From FEN-1219 sp039933105 (GTDB taxonomy: Bacteria > Pseudomonadota > Gammaproteobacteria > Steroidobacterales > Rariloculaceae), in contig JBDTOT010000018.1 in the NCBI GenBank assembly GCA_039933105.1, positions 1 through 64,000 on the forward strand: a DNA stretch of 64,000 nt. Direction: 5' to 3'. Within the stretch, counting starts at the first letter, position 1, and every line of letters starts with the position of its first letter. The position numbers were made by a program, and so were the translations under genes. The notes beneath the pieces are model-generated. The model was not told the DNA's origin and ran no database searches. It saw only the letters and a list, made by a program, of their open reading frames with translations. This document shows positions 9,091 through 21,099 of this stretch, piece by piece.

Positions 9091-10467
9091 TCAGATTTTC
9101 GCGGCTTCTGTCTTCGGCAACGCGCCAACTGAGCGTGCGACTGCGTGCAGCCGCCACATCGCGAGGATCGCAAGACCCGCGCAGAGCTGCGGAATCGCCG
9201 TCACGAGGAACACTCCGGTTACGCCGAAGCCGCCGGCAATCAACGCACCGCCCAGCGCCGGCCCCACCATCGACCCGGCGCGGCCGGCAGCGTGCGCCCA
9301 GCTCACACCCGTGGCCCTGACCTGCGACGGATACGTGATCGATGCGAGCGCGTTGAGTCCGCTCAGGCCGCCGTTCGAGAAGTAGCCGTACACGACGAAC
9401 GCAAGCATCGTCCACGGCGAGGGCAGCTCGAGGAACGCGATGGTCGCCATCGCGACCGACGCGCCCGCGAGATACACCGGCAGCACGCGCGTGGGACCCA
9501 AGCGGTCCATGACGTAGCCGCTCGTGAGCGTACCGATCACGCCCGCGATGCCGGGGAAGAACATGATGGACGCGATCTGATTCAACGATAGTCCGCCGTC
9601 GGTCAGCACCTGGTTGCGCCACGTGCCCATCAAGTTGCTCACGATGAAAGCCATGTGGAACCCGATCCACAGAAGCAGCGTGGTCGCAGTGCGGCCGTCG
9701 CGAAACAACATGAGAATCGACACCTTCCCGGCGCTCGCCTCGGCACCGCGCGCAACGAACACCTCGTCGCCCGCGAGCACGACACTCGGGTCGAGCCGGC
9801 GCAGCTGGTGCGGGATCCGCGGATCGCGGGGAGCGTGGGCCGCGAGGAACCGCAGCGACTCCGGCAACGCGAAGTACAGCACCACGACGAGCACGAGCGG
9901 CAGCACGCCGCCCGCCACGAACGCGTATTCCCAGCCGTACGGCACGAGCCACTTGACCACCGGTGCGCCGATCACCGTGGTGCCCATCGTGAAGCCCGCG
10001 AACGTGATTGACACGAACGTTGCCCGCGCGCGCGTCGGCATCACTTCTGAAACCAGCGCGATCGCGTTCGGAATCACGCCGCTCAAGAACACGCCGGTGA
10101 CGAACCGCAACGCGACGAACTCCGGCACCGTGCTCGCAAACGGCGCCATGAGCGTCAGCGCTCCGAACACCGCGAGGCAGGTCAGCAGGGTCACGCGGCG
10201 GCCGTAGCGATCGGCGATCGGCCCGATGACGAAGTTGCCGAGCAGCAAACCGAACTGCTGCACGACGACCACGATCGTCAACGCTGCAGGTGCGATCCCA
10301 AGATCCTTCGCCAGAAACGGCAGCACGATGCCGACGAGGAAGATGTCGTAGCCGTCGACGATCATCGCGAAGATCAGCAGCACGACGGTCACGATGTGCG
10401 CCCGGCCGATGCCGCGGCTGTCGAGGAACCCGTTGACGTCGAATAGCTTCGATTCCGGCGTGCTCAT
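9091..10467 (-). CDS. MFS transporter, aromatic acid:H+ symporter type
   Basis: Twelve-helix major facilitator protein of 458 residues in the inner membrane. The N-terminus (DGYDIFLVGIVLPFLAKDLG) has the DGxD motif of the aromatic acid/H+ symporter (AAHS) group that includes PcaK, BenK and MhpT, and the loop after helix 2 carries the MFS signature GPIADRYGRR. Related proteins import aromatic acids or other small carboxylates. It is the last gene of the six-gene minus-strand operon and its ATG overlaps the stop of the PrpD-family gene (ATGA), so it most likely imports that pathway's substrate. The actual substrate cannot be read from the sequence. Confidence 0.85.
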   Translation of the reverse strand: MSTPESKLFDVNGFLDSRGIGRAHIVTVVLLIFAMIVDGYDIFLVGIVLPFLAKDLGIAPAALTIVVVVQQFGLLLGNFVIGPIADRYGRRVTLLTCLAVFGALTLMAPFASTVPEFVALRFVTGVFLSGVIPNAIALVSEVMPTRARATFVSITFAGFTMGTTVIGAPVVKWLVPYGWEYAFVAGGVLPLVLVVVLYFALPESLRFLAAHAPRDPRIPHQLRRLDPSVVLAGDEVFVARGAEASAGKVSILMLFRDGRTATTLLLWIGFHMAFIVSNLMGTWRNQVLTDGGLSLNQIASIMFFPGIAGVIGTLTSGYVMDRLGPTRVLPVYLAGASVAMATIAFLELPSPWTMLAFVVYGYFSNGGLSGLNALASITYPSQVRATGVSWAHAAGRAGSMVGPALGGALIAGGFGVTGVFLVTAIPQLCAGLAILAMWRLHAVARSVGALPKTEAAKI

Positions 10468-11807
10468 GAACGCGCGAGCTCCGCGGTCAACTCCAGCAGC
10501 TCGCGAGCGGCATCGTTGCCCTCGCCCGTGCCGAGCCGCTCACACCGCGTTGCGAGCGCCGCGATGCGTGGGTCGACACTCAAACCGCTCGCGGTGAACA
10601 CGCGGCCCAGTTTCGTCATGAGCTCCGACCATGCGAGCGCGCGTGTGCCGCTGCCGGGCGGCGCCAGCACTTCGATCGTCGTCGGCGCACCCGCACGCGG
10701 ATCGAGCGTCACGCGGCTGCCCCATGAGCGCGGGAACTGCGCGCCAAGCCCGTCGTCGCCGCGCACCTGCACCTTCTGCATCAGCGCCGCGATGCGCGTG
10801 TCGTGCGGGAGCGATTCGCGCAGCGCATCGTCGAGCGTCGCCGGCGCGAAAGCCGCGAGCGCGAGCTGGTACTGGACGCCCACCATCGACTCGATGCGAT
10901 TCCCCGGCGGCGACGGCCGGTCGATCATGCCTCGGTACACAAGCGGCACCGACACCACGATGCGCTCGATCTCAGCGAGCGGCGGCAACTCGAGCTGCCG
11001 AAATGCGGCCACGCTCGCGAGTGCTTGGCGCGATGTAGGCCACGGCTTCGTGTCGACGCTGGCGACGCGCCACGGCGCGCCGAACTGCACGGCCAGCTCC
11101 GCAAGGTCGACGGCCGCGCCGAGCCGTTCCCCGAACGCAACGAGCCCGCCGAGATCGGCATCGACGCCGGCTGCAGCGGCGAGCGCTGCGTCGCACCCAT
11201 CGGCGGCTGCGCAGCCGAGCACGTAGTAGCGATAACCGAACCGTGTGAGCGCGGCCGCAGGCACATTGGCCGTGCGCGTGAGCGCGAGCGCCAACGCGCG
11301 CGCAGTGGTCGCCGCGTCGAGCTCGAGTAGGCGCGCTGTCGTGGCCGCCGCGCCGAATGCGGCCGTTACATACGTGGGCCACACGCCGCGATACAGCAAC
11401 GTCGCGCCGCCGATGGCGCGACCGAGCCGTGTCATGGCTTCGTAGCCGGACACCACGGCAGAGAGCAACGCGCCGGCCGCGAGGGCGGGCCGCGCGGCCG
11501 CCACCGTCACAGCCACGGGCACGATGACGGCCCCGACCGTGGTGCAGCCCGGCAAATCGATGTCGTCGACTTCGGTGCTGCGGGCGGCACCGGTCAGCAA
11601 GCGGCAAACGGCCCCCCCGTTGCCTTCGGCGAAACGTCCGAGCAGACGCCCTTCCTGCGTGTGCTGCCCGAGTGCAGCGGCCGCGAGCGTATCGAGCAGC
11701 CGCTGCCGCGCAGCCATCTGCGCAGCCGCTCCAATCGAGTCGAATGTGACGGCCGCGAGCCGCGCGGCGAGATCAGCAAGCGCAGCGCCTGCGACCTGCT
11801 GGCCCAC
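10464..11807 (-). CDS. MmgE/PrpD family protein
   Basis: Protein of 447 residues in the MmgE/PrpD family, whose known members include 2-methylcitrate dehydratase, cis-aconitate decarboxylase and iminodisuccinate epimerase. The N-terminal pattern (LADLAARLAAVTFDSI, RQRLLDTLAAAALGQ) and the later TKPWPTSRQALASVAAF and VGVQYQLA blocks are typical. The Ala-rich composition is unusual even for this GC-rich DNA. The longer open frame upstream lies over the end of the preceding gene; I chose the GTG at 11807, one base after that gene's TAG, because the family usually begins about 10-15 residues before the LDTL block. Coupled to the downstream transporter by an ATGA overlap. Role inside the hydantoinase-like operon is unknown; dehydration or epimerisation of a dicarboxylic product is a guess. 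Confidence 0.72.
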   Translation of the reverse strand: MGQQVAGAALADLAARLAAVTFDSIGAAAQMAARQRLLDTLAAAALGQHTQEGRLLGRFAEGNGGAVCRLLTGAARSTEVDDIDLPGCTTVGAVIVPVAVTVAAARPALAAGALLSAVVSGYEAMTRLGRAIGGATLLYRGVWPTYVTAAFGAAATTARLLELDAATTARALALALTRTANVPAAALTRFGYRYYVLGCAAADGCDAALAAAAGVDADLGGLVAFGERLGAAVDLAELAVQFGAPWRVASVDTKPWPTSRQALASVAAFRQLELPPLAEIERIVVSVPLVYRGMIDRPSPPGNRIESMVGVQYQLALAAFAPATLDDALRESLPHDTRIAALMQKVQVRGDDGLGAQFPRSWGSRVTLDPRAGAPTTIEVLAPPGSGTRALAWSELMTKLGRVFTASGLSVDPRIAALATRCERLGTGEGNDAARELLELTAELARS

Positions 11808-11808
11808 G

Positions 11809-12936
11809 CTAATCGGCCATGCGGGCGGCGCCGAGCGGCGCAGCGCTGCCGGCGCCGACCACCACTGAGGTGCTCGCGATGGAGGCGTGCGCAGCGTCCC
11901 CCACGTGCGCACGTAACGCAACGACACAGCCCGCGGGGAGCTGCTGCGTGCTGCCCGGCACAATCGCAATTCCCTCCGCATACGCGAGACCCAGCGTGCC
12001 GCCCAGCCCGTAGCTCAGTGCGGACTCGACCGCGGACGGCGGCAGCGCCGCGACGCCCGCGGCTGCCACGTCGCCGGCCGTGACGCCGCCGCGAACAGCG
12101 GCCTGCATTGCTCGCACCGCTTTGCCGGCGGCATCCTCGCGCGGCGGCGGCGTCGTGGCCGCGGCCTCGGCCCAATACCCCTGATACTGCGCGGCCACCC
12201 AAAGCCGCAACGGCGCATGGCGGCCGTCGAGCCGCCCTTCCCACGGCCGCAACTCCGGGCCGCCCATGCTCGCGAGCACGCGGACGTCGCGCGCCTTCAA
12301 CGCACGCGCCGCGCGTTCCGCCTCCAGCATCGCGGACCGGTTGTCACCGCTGGCCGCGAACGCGGCGACGCCGGCCGCCACGGCTCCGTCCACGATGCCC
12401 TGCGTCATCCGCATCGCGAGCAACTCGCGCGGCCGCTTGACGGCGCGCAACGCGCGCAGCTCTGCATCGAACGGCACGAGCTCGAACCCCGCGAGCCCGT
12501 CGCGAATTCGCGTCACGACCGTCGGAGCAATGCCCGCGATGCCGACGATACCGATCCTGCCGCTCGCAACACCGCGCGCTTTGAGCTCGCTCGGGAGCAT
12601 CTCGAACGCCTTGCCCGCGCCCGGCACGATAGGCAGCCACGTGAGCGCGCGCATGAACGCGAGCTCGCGGCCGCCACCGAAGCTCACGAACGCGGGGTCG
12701 CCTTCGAGCGGCACGACCAGCGCGCCGCCGGACTGCAGCCCCGAGAGATACGCCATGTCGGCGTAGTCGACCATGACGCCGAGCAGACTGTAGTTGACGA
12801 CCACCAGCGCGCCGAGCCGCGCTTCGCGCAGCGCGCGCCGCACACCCTCCACGCGGAGTGCGAATTCGTCGTCGGGTAGTACGGCGCGATCCCACGAGGA
12901 ATAGCCGCGCTTCAACACCGGTTCCATGCTGATCAT
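11809..12936 (-). CDS. M24/creatinase-like protein, probably lacking the metal site
   Basis: Protein of 375 residues related to the pita-bread-fold M24 family (Xaa-Pro peptidases and creatinase). The N-terminal half shows the family's creatinase_N layout (DDEFALRVEGVRRALREARLGALVVVNYS, then YLSGLQSGGALVVP and VVTRIRDGLAGFELVPFDAELRALRAVK, the last matching the segment before the catalytic domain). In the C-terminal half the usual GHGIGLxxHE block is replaced by YGLGGTLGLAYAEG and the two metal-binding Asp positions are not found, so it is unlikely to be an ordinary metallopeptidase. Start at the ATG at 12936 preceded by GGAGG at good spacing; a second ATG follows at 12927. Lies 14 bases after a sister gene and one base before the PrpD-family gene. 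Could be a partner subunit of the sister protein. Confidence 0.65.
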   Translation of the reverse strand: MISMEPVLKRGYSSWDRAVLPDDEFALRVEGVRRALREARLGALVVVNYSLLGVMVDYADMAYLSGLQSGGALVVPLEGDPAFVSFGGGRELAFMRALTWLPIVPGAGKAFEMLPSELKARGVASGRIGIVGIAGIAPTVVTRIRDGLAGFELVPFDAELRALRAVKRPRELLAMRMTQGIVDGAVAAGVAAFAASGDNRSAMLEAERAARALKARDVRVLASMGGPELRPWEGRLDGRHAPLRLWVAAQYQGYWAEAAATTPPPREDAAGKAVRAMQAAVRGGVTAGDVAAAGVAALPPSAVESALSYGLGGTLGLAYAEGIAIVPGSTQQLPAGCVVALRAHVGDAAHASIASTSVVVGAGSAAPLGAARMAD

Positions 12937-12950
12937 CGCTGCCTCCGCTT

Positions 12951-14111
12951 CTAGCCGATTGCGCCGAGCTCGCCCATGCGGCTCGTGAGCGGCACGGCGC
13001 CGCCGGGCGTGATGATCACGGGCTCGCCGCACATCAAATAGCCCGTCTCCGGAATGTATTGATTCGGATGCATGACGAACACCATGTTCTCCTGCATGTA
13101 GTGCTCGTACCCGGTCGCGACTTCGGGCTCCATGGAGCCGAAGCCCATGCTGTGGCCGCGCGTGCGCATGAACGGCGGCTTCGTGTACTTTTCGTAGCCC
13201 GCCGCCGAGATCGGCGCGTTGATCACGTTGACGATCTCGGTGACCGACACACCGGGTTTCGCGGCGTGCATGCCGGCTTCGAGCGCCCCGCGCAGCAGCG
13301 CGAATTTCTCGTACTGCAACGGCGTGGGCGTACCGAGCACGCAGCTGCGGCAGATCTGGATGAACTCGCCTTCGACGGCCGGCGTGATCTCGGCCAGGAT
13401 CAGGTCGCCCACCTCGAGCACGCGGTCCGTCGGGAAATGGCCCGCCTGGTTGTGCTGCGATGCAGACATCAGCTGGAAATTGTCTTCCGCGCCCTGCTCG
13501 CGCATGGAGGTCTCGAGATTGGCAGCGAGCTCGTACTCCCGCATGCCCGGCTTCGTGGTCTTCAGCAGATTGTCGTAACCGCGTTCCGCGATCGCGACAC
13601 CGCGGCGCGTGCAGTTCAGCGACCAGTCGTCGCGAATCTTCGACGTGTCGACGATGAGCTTGTCCGCGTTCGGCGGCGTGCCGCCGAGCATGCCCGGCCA
13701 CGCTTCCGCGATCGCACGAGGTTGAAGGTTGCCGCCGGCGACGGCCACCTTGCTGCCGCGAAAACTGCGGCGCTTGAGCTCCGCCGCCAGCGTTGTGAGG
13801 AACTCGTCCGGCGCCACCGCGAGAAACTCCATCGTGGCGCGCTCGCGGTAGCGGGGCGCATCCCACGCCGGCGTCATGATCAGCACGGGCTCGCCGCGCT
13901 GCGGCACGATCACCGCCGCATGCGGCCCCATCTGCTTGAATGCCGCGAGGTACCACGCGGGGTTCGTGCCCGTGAACGCGTGTAAGCCCGAGCCGTACGC
14001 GATCAAGGCATCGAGATCGTTTTCTACAAGCCACGCGCGCGCGACGCCCTGGCGCCGCTCCACGCTGCGCGCTCGAATCGCGGCCTCGGCCGCGGAGAGA
14101 TTCGCCGTCAT
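12951..14111 (-). CDS. M24/creatinase-like protein
   Basis: Protein of 386 residues of the M24 aminopeptidase P/creatinase superfamily. The N-terminal domain (RRQGVARAWLVENDLDALIAYGS) and the catalytic-domain blocks (KTTKPGMREYELAANLE, VLEVGDLILAEITPAVEGEF, TRGHSMGFGSMEPE, ENMVFVMHPNQYIPETG) are in the usual order. The metal-binding positions are altered: the first Asp is Glu or missing (LAEIT) and the second Asp is not seen (QICRSCV), while the His of the GH block remains. That resembles creatinase, which works without metal, more than a peptidase, but I cannot assign a substrate. Its ATG overlaps the stop of hyuB (ATGA), and a second diverged copy follows, so the two may form a heterodimer acting on the product of the hydantoinase-like subunits. 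Confidence 0.72.
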   Translation of the reverse strand: MTANLSAAEAAIRARSVERRQGVARAWLVENDLDALIAYGSGLHAFTGTNPAWYLAAFKQMGPHAAVIVPQRGEPVLIMTPAWDAPRYRERATMEFLAVAPDEFLTTLAAELKRRSFRGSKVAVAGGNLQPRAIAEAWPGMLGGTPPNADKLIVDTSKIRDDWSLNCTRRGVAIAERGYDNLLKTTKPGMREYELAANLETSMREQGAEDNFQLMSASQHNQAGHFPTDRVLEVGDLILAEITPAVEGEFIQICRSCVLGTPTPLQYEKFALLRGALEAGMHAAKPGVSVTEIVNVINAPISAAGYEKYTKPPFMRTRGHSMGFGSMEPEVATGYEHYMQENMVFVMHPNQYIPETGYLMCGEPVIITPGGAVPLTSRMGELGAIG

Positions 14112-15862
14112 GATCTAGCTCCCTCGGTGCTCGATTTGAGCCGTTCGCGCAGCGCGCGCGTGGCCGCCGCATCCACTTCGCCGGCGTCGGCGCCGAGCAC
14201 CACGCCGTACAGCTCGCGCGCCTTATCCGCCGACACATAGCCTTCGCGCACGTCGCGCAGCACGCGGGCGGGATCGCGCTCGAGCGCTTCACCCCAGCCA
14301 CCGCCGCCTGCCGTCATGTACAGAACCTCCGTGCCCGCGGGCCACGTGAGCGGCTGGCTCGTCGGCAGATGAAACTCTTGCTCGCCGGGCGCCTTCACCA
14401 GCGTGGTCGCCGTAACTCCGCTGCCGCCGCCGAGCAATCCCCACGGTGGGCACGTGAGCCGCCCGCCGTCGCCACCGGCAACGTTCACGCGGCCGTCTGC
14501 GAGCGTGCGAATCCGCGTGCGCACGCCGAGCCCGCCACGAAACGCGCCCGCGCCGCCCGAGTCCGGGCGCAACGCGCGTTCCTCGACCACGACCGGCCCT
14601 TTCAGCTCCATGTTCTCGATCGGCGCGTTACGCACGTCGCCCTGACACACGGACATCGACACATCCTCGCCGTCGGCATCATGCCGCCCGCCCCAGCCGC
14701 CGGACTCGATGCTCATCAGCACGAAGTCCCGGTTGCGCTCGCGGTCGCGCCCCGAGTACGAGAGTGCCGCGCCGAGCGAGCCGCTGTGTGCGGCCGGGAT
14801 GCGATCCGGAATCGCCGTCGCAAGCGCGAGCAGAATGGTGTCGACGACCGTCGGCAGCGGCATGCTCCAACCGGCCATGAACGCCGGGTAGCGCGCCATC
14901 ATCATGTTGCCTTCGGGGATGACGACCTTCAGCGCCGAGAACGCGCCCTCGTTCAGCGGCTCGAGCGGCGTCGTGAGGGCTTTGTACGCGATATACGCGC
15001 CGGCGTAGGTGCGCGAGTTTGCGCCGCCCTCGCGCTCGGGCGAGCAACCGGACAGATCGATCGTCATGTCGCTACCGCTGACAATCACCTTCACGCGAAT
15101 GTCATAGCCCTTGCCGCGCCAGTCGATGTAGCTCTCGGCCTCGTACGTGCCGTCCGGAATCTTGGCGACGGCGGCGCGACACTTCTGCTCCGTCTCGGCG
15201 TAGAACCGGCGGATCGCTTCCTGCACCACGCTCTTGCCGTAGCGATCGAGCAGCTCGATGAAGCGCCGCTCGCCGAGCCGGCAGGCCGCGAGCTGCGAGC
15301 GCATATCGCCCATCGCGTTATCCGGGAAGCGAATGTTGTCGCGGATGAACGCGAGCATCTTCTGGTCTACGACTCCGGCTTCGTAGATCTTCAGCTGATT
15401 GAACTGCAACCCTTCGCTCCACGGATCGTACGCGCGGTTACCGGCCCCGAAGCCCGTCGAAAGGCCGCCGACGTCGACCCAGTGCGCGCGAACCATCGCA
15501 AACGCGACGAGATCGCCGTCGTAGAAGATGGGCGCGTACACCACCACGTTGTTCAAATGCTGGCCGGCGGTGGCCTGATGGTTGTGCAGCAGCACGTCGC
15601 CGGGCCTGAAGCCCGTGCGGCCGTAACGCGCGACCGCGTCCTTTACCACCACGCCCAGGTCCGCGACGAAGTGCGACACGCCGCCGATGTTCTGCGAGAT
15701 CAGCGAGCCGTCCGGGTCGAGTAGCGCCGTGCAGTAGTCGCGCACCTCGTAGATCATCATGTTGTACGACGTGCGTTGCAGATCCACGCTCATCTCGTCG
15801 GAGATGGCCGGCAGCGCATTGCGGATGACTTCGAGCGTGATGGGGTCCAGCGTTTTGCTCAT
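14108..15862 (-). CDS. hyuB: Hydantoinase/oxoprolinase B-type subunit
   Basis: Protein of 584 residues matching the hydantoinase B/oxoprolinase family (N-methylhydantoinase beta, acetone carboxylase-like and 5-oxoprolinase C-terminal half). Family landmarks include the N-terminal DPITLEVIRNALPAISDEM, then SHFVADLG, FRPGDVLLHNHQATAGQHLNN, RAHWVDVGG and the C-terminal Gly-rich TAGGGGWGEALERDP. With HyuA it would perform ATP-dependent opening of a cyclic amide such as a hydantoin, N-methylhydantoin or oxoproline, or carboxylation of a ketone. It starts 4 bases after the hyuA stop and ends in an ATGA overlap with the first M24-like gene. Cytoplasmic; no signal peptide. Confidence 0.87.
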   Translation of the reverse strand: MSKTLDPITLEVIRNALPAISDEMSVDLQRTSYNMMIYEVRDYCTALLDPDGSLISQNIGGVSHFVADLGVVVKDAVARYGRTGFRPGDVLLHNHQATAGQHLNNVVVYAPIFYDGDLVAFAMVRAHWVDVGGLSTGFGAGNRAYDPWSEGLQFNQLKIYEAGVVDQKMLAFIRDNIRFPDNAMGDMRSQLAACRLGERRFIELLDRYGKSVVQEAIRRFYAETEQKCRAAVAKIPDGTYEAESYIDWRGKGYDIRVKVIVSGSDMTIDLSGCSPEREGGANSRTYAGAYIAYKALTTPLEPLNEGAFSALKVVIPEGNMMMARYPAFMAGWSMPLPTVVDTILLALATAIPDRIPAAHSGSLGAALSYSGRDRERNRDFVLMSIESGGWGGRHDADGEDVSMSVCQGDVRNAPIENMELKGPVVVEERALRPDSGGAGAFRGGLGVRTRIRTLADGRVNVAGGDGGRLTCPPWGLLGGGSGVTATTLVKAPGEQEFHLPTSQPLTWPAGTEVLYMTAGGGGWGEALERDPARVLRDVREGYVSADKARELYGVVLGADAGEVDAAATRALRERLKSSTEGARS

Positions 15863-15866
15863 GCGT

Positions 15867-17939
15867 TTAGCTCCGTCGCACCGTGACGATCAGCTCGCCC
15901 GTGTCGGCCACGCGCAGCTTGTCGCCGGGGAACAGCACCGTGGTCGACGCATATTCTTCGATCACGGCCGGGCCTTCGATCTGCGTGGCGGGCGTGAGCT
16001 TCTCGCGGCGGTACACGGCGCAATTCGTCGCTCGCGCCGCGTCGTCGAGGTGGATCTCGCGCGTGCCGACGCGGGCATCGCTCGCGGTACGCGACAGTTT
16101 CGGAAACTCGATCTTCGGCCGTGCGCCGATGGCCGTGAGCCGAAGATTCACGAGTTCGAGCGGCTCTTCGAGCGCGGCATGGCCGAAGCGGTGATCGTGG
16201 ATCTCGCTGAACCGCTGGTGGATGGCGGCGCTGTCGCCGCTCCTGATCTCGCTCTCGTTGACCGGCACCTGCAGCCAGAACTCCTGGCCCACGTAGCGCA
16301 GATCGAGCCAGTACTGAAACCCGCGGGCCGCCTGCTCGACGCCGGCTTTGTCGAGCGTCGCGTGGCCGTCGCGCAGGAGCTCGGCGAAAATGCTCGTGAG
16401 TGCCGTGTAGTCCGCTTCGAAGAGCCGCTTGTAGTACGTGCGCACGTAATCCTGCCGCACATCGGCGAGCAACATGCCGAGCGCCGAGAAATGCGCGGGC
16501 AGATTCGGCACGATCACGGTCGGAATCTGCAAATCACGCGCGATTTCGACCGCGTGCAACGGGCCGGCGCCGCCGATCGCAACGAGTGCAAAGTCACGCG
16601 GGTCATACCCGCGCTCGACGGACACGCCACGCACGGCGAGCGACATCTTGGCGACGGCGATCTTCACGATGCCGTGTGCGACTTCCATCGCATTCATCTT
16701 CAGTGGCGCGCACAGCTTGGCCTCGAGCCCGCGCCGCGCGGCGTCGACATCCAGCGGCATCTCGCCGCCGAGAAAGCTCGTGGCGCCAATGCGGCCGAGC
16801 ACGACGTTCGCATCGGTAACAGCCGGCAGCTCCCCGCCGCGCCGGTAGCAGATGGGGCCGGGATCGGAGCCGGCGCTGTGCGGGCCGAGTTTCAGGGCGC
16901 CGACTTCGTCGATCCACGCGATGCTGCCGCCGCCAGCGCCGACTTCCACGATGTCGACGACCGGGAACATCACGGGGTGACCGCTCGCGTAGCCGCCGAT
17001 GTGGTAGCCCTGCGCGACCTGCACTTGATTGTCTTTGATGAGGCTCGTCTTGGCCGTCGTGCCGCCCATGTCGAACGTGATGAGGTTCTTGAAGCCGAGC
17101 GCGGCGCCGACCTGGGCAGTGGCAATCACACCGCCCACGGGGCCCGATTCCATCATCGCGACCGGCAGCTTCTTCGCCGTAGCAGGTGACATCACGCCGC
17201 CGTTCGACTGCATGATGAGGAAGCGGCCGCCGAAGTCGTCGGCTCGCAGTCGTTCGTCCATGCTGCCGATGTACGCGCTCGTCTGCGGGCCGATATAGGC
17301 ATTCATCACGGTCGTCGACGTGCGCTCGTACTCGCGGTACTCGCGCACTATTTCGTGCGACACCGACACGTAAACGCCGGGTAACCGCGAGCGCAGTAAC
17401 TCGCCGAGCGCCGCCTCGTGCAGCGGATTGGCGTACGAATGCAGGAAGCACACGGCGACCGCTTCCGCGTTCGACGCGCGCACGGCCTCGACGATCTCGG
17501 CCGCGTGCTCGGCCGTGAGCGGCTGCAGCACCTCGCCGCCCGCAGCGAGACGCTCGTTCGCCTCGAACGTGCGCGAGCGCGGCACGAGCGGCACCGGGCG
17601 CTTGAAGCCGAAGTTGTAGGCCTCGGGGCGATTCTGCCGGCCGATCTTGTACACATCGCGGGTCCCCCGCGTGACAACGAGTGCGGTCTCCGCGCCTTTT
17701 GCCTCGATCGCGATGTTGATCGCGATGGTCGAGCCGTGAACTACCGTGCCGGCCATGTGCGGCGCGATGCCGGCTTTGCGCAGACAGTCCCAGACACCCT
17801 GGGGCAGATCGCCGTGCGTGGTGAGCGCCTTGCTTTCCACGACTCGACCTGAGCCTGGGTCGTAGGCGACGAGGTCAGTGAACGTGCCGCCGATATCGAC
17901 GGCGACGCTAAGGCGTGCGAGGTTCGCTGCGTTCAACAC
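15867..17939 (-). CDS. hyuA: Hydantoinase/oxoprolinase A-type subunit
   Basis: Protein of 690 residues of the hydantoinase A family, an ASKHA-fold ATPase. It shows the N-terminal phosphate-binding loop VAVDIGGTFTDLVAYD, the VHGSTIAINIAIEAKGA block, the SYANPLHE and EYRE(Y)ERTSTTVMNAYI segments and MQSNGGVMSP, and the second phosphate-binding region FDMGGTTAK. It activates the substrate with ATP for the partner HyuB. First gene of the six-gene operon that runs to 9091. The frame begins with GTG at 17939 followed by TTG at 17936; a run of six G sits 2 bases upstream of the GTG, which fits the TTG (or a slightly later start) better as a ribosome-binding site. Divergent from the TonB receptor at 18213. 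Confidence 0.88.
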   Translation of the reverse strand: MLNAANLARLSVAVDIGGTFTDLVAYDPGSGRVVESKALTTHGDLPQGVWDCLRKAGIAPHMAGTVVHGSTIAINIAIEAKGAETALVVTRGTRDVYKIGRQNRPEAYNFGFKRPVPLVPRSRTFEANERLAAGGEVLQPLTAEHAAEIVEAVRASNAEAVAVCFLHSYANPLHEAALGELLRSRLPGVYVSVSHEIVREYREYERTSTTVMNAYIGPQTSAYIGSMDERLRADDFGGRFLIMQSNGGVMSPATAKKLPVAMMESGPVGGVIATAQVGAALGFKNLITFDMGGTTAKTSLIKDNQVQVAQGYHIGGYASGHPVMFPVVDIVEVGAGGGSIAWIDEVGALKLGPHSAGSDPGPICYRRGGELPAVTDANVVLGRIGATSFLGGEMPLDVDAARRGLEAKLCAPLKMNAMEVAHGIVKIAVAKMSLAVRGVSVERGYDPRDFALVAIGGAGPLHAVEIARDLQIPTVIVPNLPAHFSALGMLLADVRQDYVRTYYKRLFEADYTALTSIFAELLRDGHATLDKAGVEQAARGFQYWLDLRYVGQEFWLQVPVNESEIRSGDSAAIHQRFSEIHDHRFGHAALEEPLELVNLRLTAIGARPKIEFPKLSRTASDARVGTREIHLDDAARATNCAVYRREKLTPATQIEGPAVIEEYASTTVLFPGDKLRVADTGELIVTVRRS

Positions 17940-18134
17940 CGCCCCCCTTAAGGTCGCTGTTTGCAGTCTTTTGATAACTGTCCGAGCAGAAGGAAGCTCG
18001 GCTGGTCACTGCACTCTAGCCACGATGTTTCGCGCGAACAAGCCGCAGCACCCGAACCGCACGGTGCGGTTTCGCAGATGTGGGCATTGAGCAACACAAC
18101 TCACGCGAAGCGCGTCGCTCTTGCGTTCGCGGGT

Positions 18135-18162
18135 TTGCATAAACACAAAGTTGCGCCATACT
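18135..18162 (+). promoter_or_regulatory. Candidate sigma-70-like promoter for the TonB receptor
   Basis: In the 273-base divergent region between hyuA and the receptor gene, TTGCAT (18135-18140) and CATACT (18157-18162) are 16 bases apart and lie about 50 bases before the receptor ATG. They match the -35 and -10 consensus at three and four of six positions. The rest of this gap shows no ORF with coding character and no convincing operator. The call rests only on hexamer match and position. Confidence 0.35.
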
Positions 18163-18212
18163 CAGGCCCGGGGCTTTCTCGATCTTGCCGGTCTTCTAAG
18201 GGGGGAATCTGC

Positions 18213-21020
<2,808 letters not shown>

Positions 21021-21042
21021 TTTTAGCGAAGTCTCTCGAAAT

Positions 21043-21066
21043 GGAGGCGGCCACTCGGCCGCCTCC
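21043..21066 (+). terminator. Hairpin terminator after the TonB receptor gene
   Basis: Perfect inverted repeat GGAGGCGGCC (21043-21052), loop ACTC, GGCCGCCTCC (21057-21066), 22 bases after the receptor stop codon. The 10-bp GC stem is strong; the following GCGTTTCC is only weakly T-rich. It should separate the receptor transcript from the downstream gene at 21100. Confidence 0.75.
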
Positions 21067-21099
21067 GCGTTTCCGGTCCGCAGAACTGAGGATCCGGGC

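Noticed and set aside
11809..14301. A single 830-codon open frame spanning two M24-like genes
   Set aside because: Only the part from 12936 downstream has coding character in this frame; the upstream part is the antisense-like shadow frame of the gene at 12951-14111, which has its own start, stop and conserved motifs.
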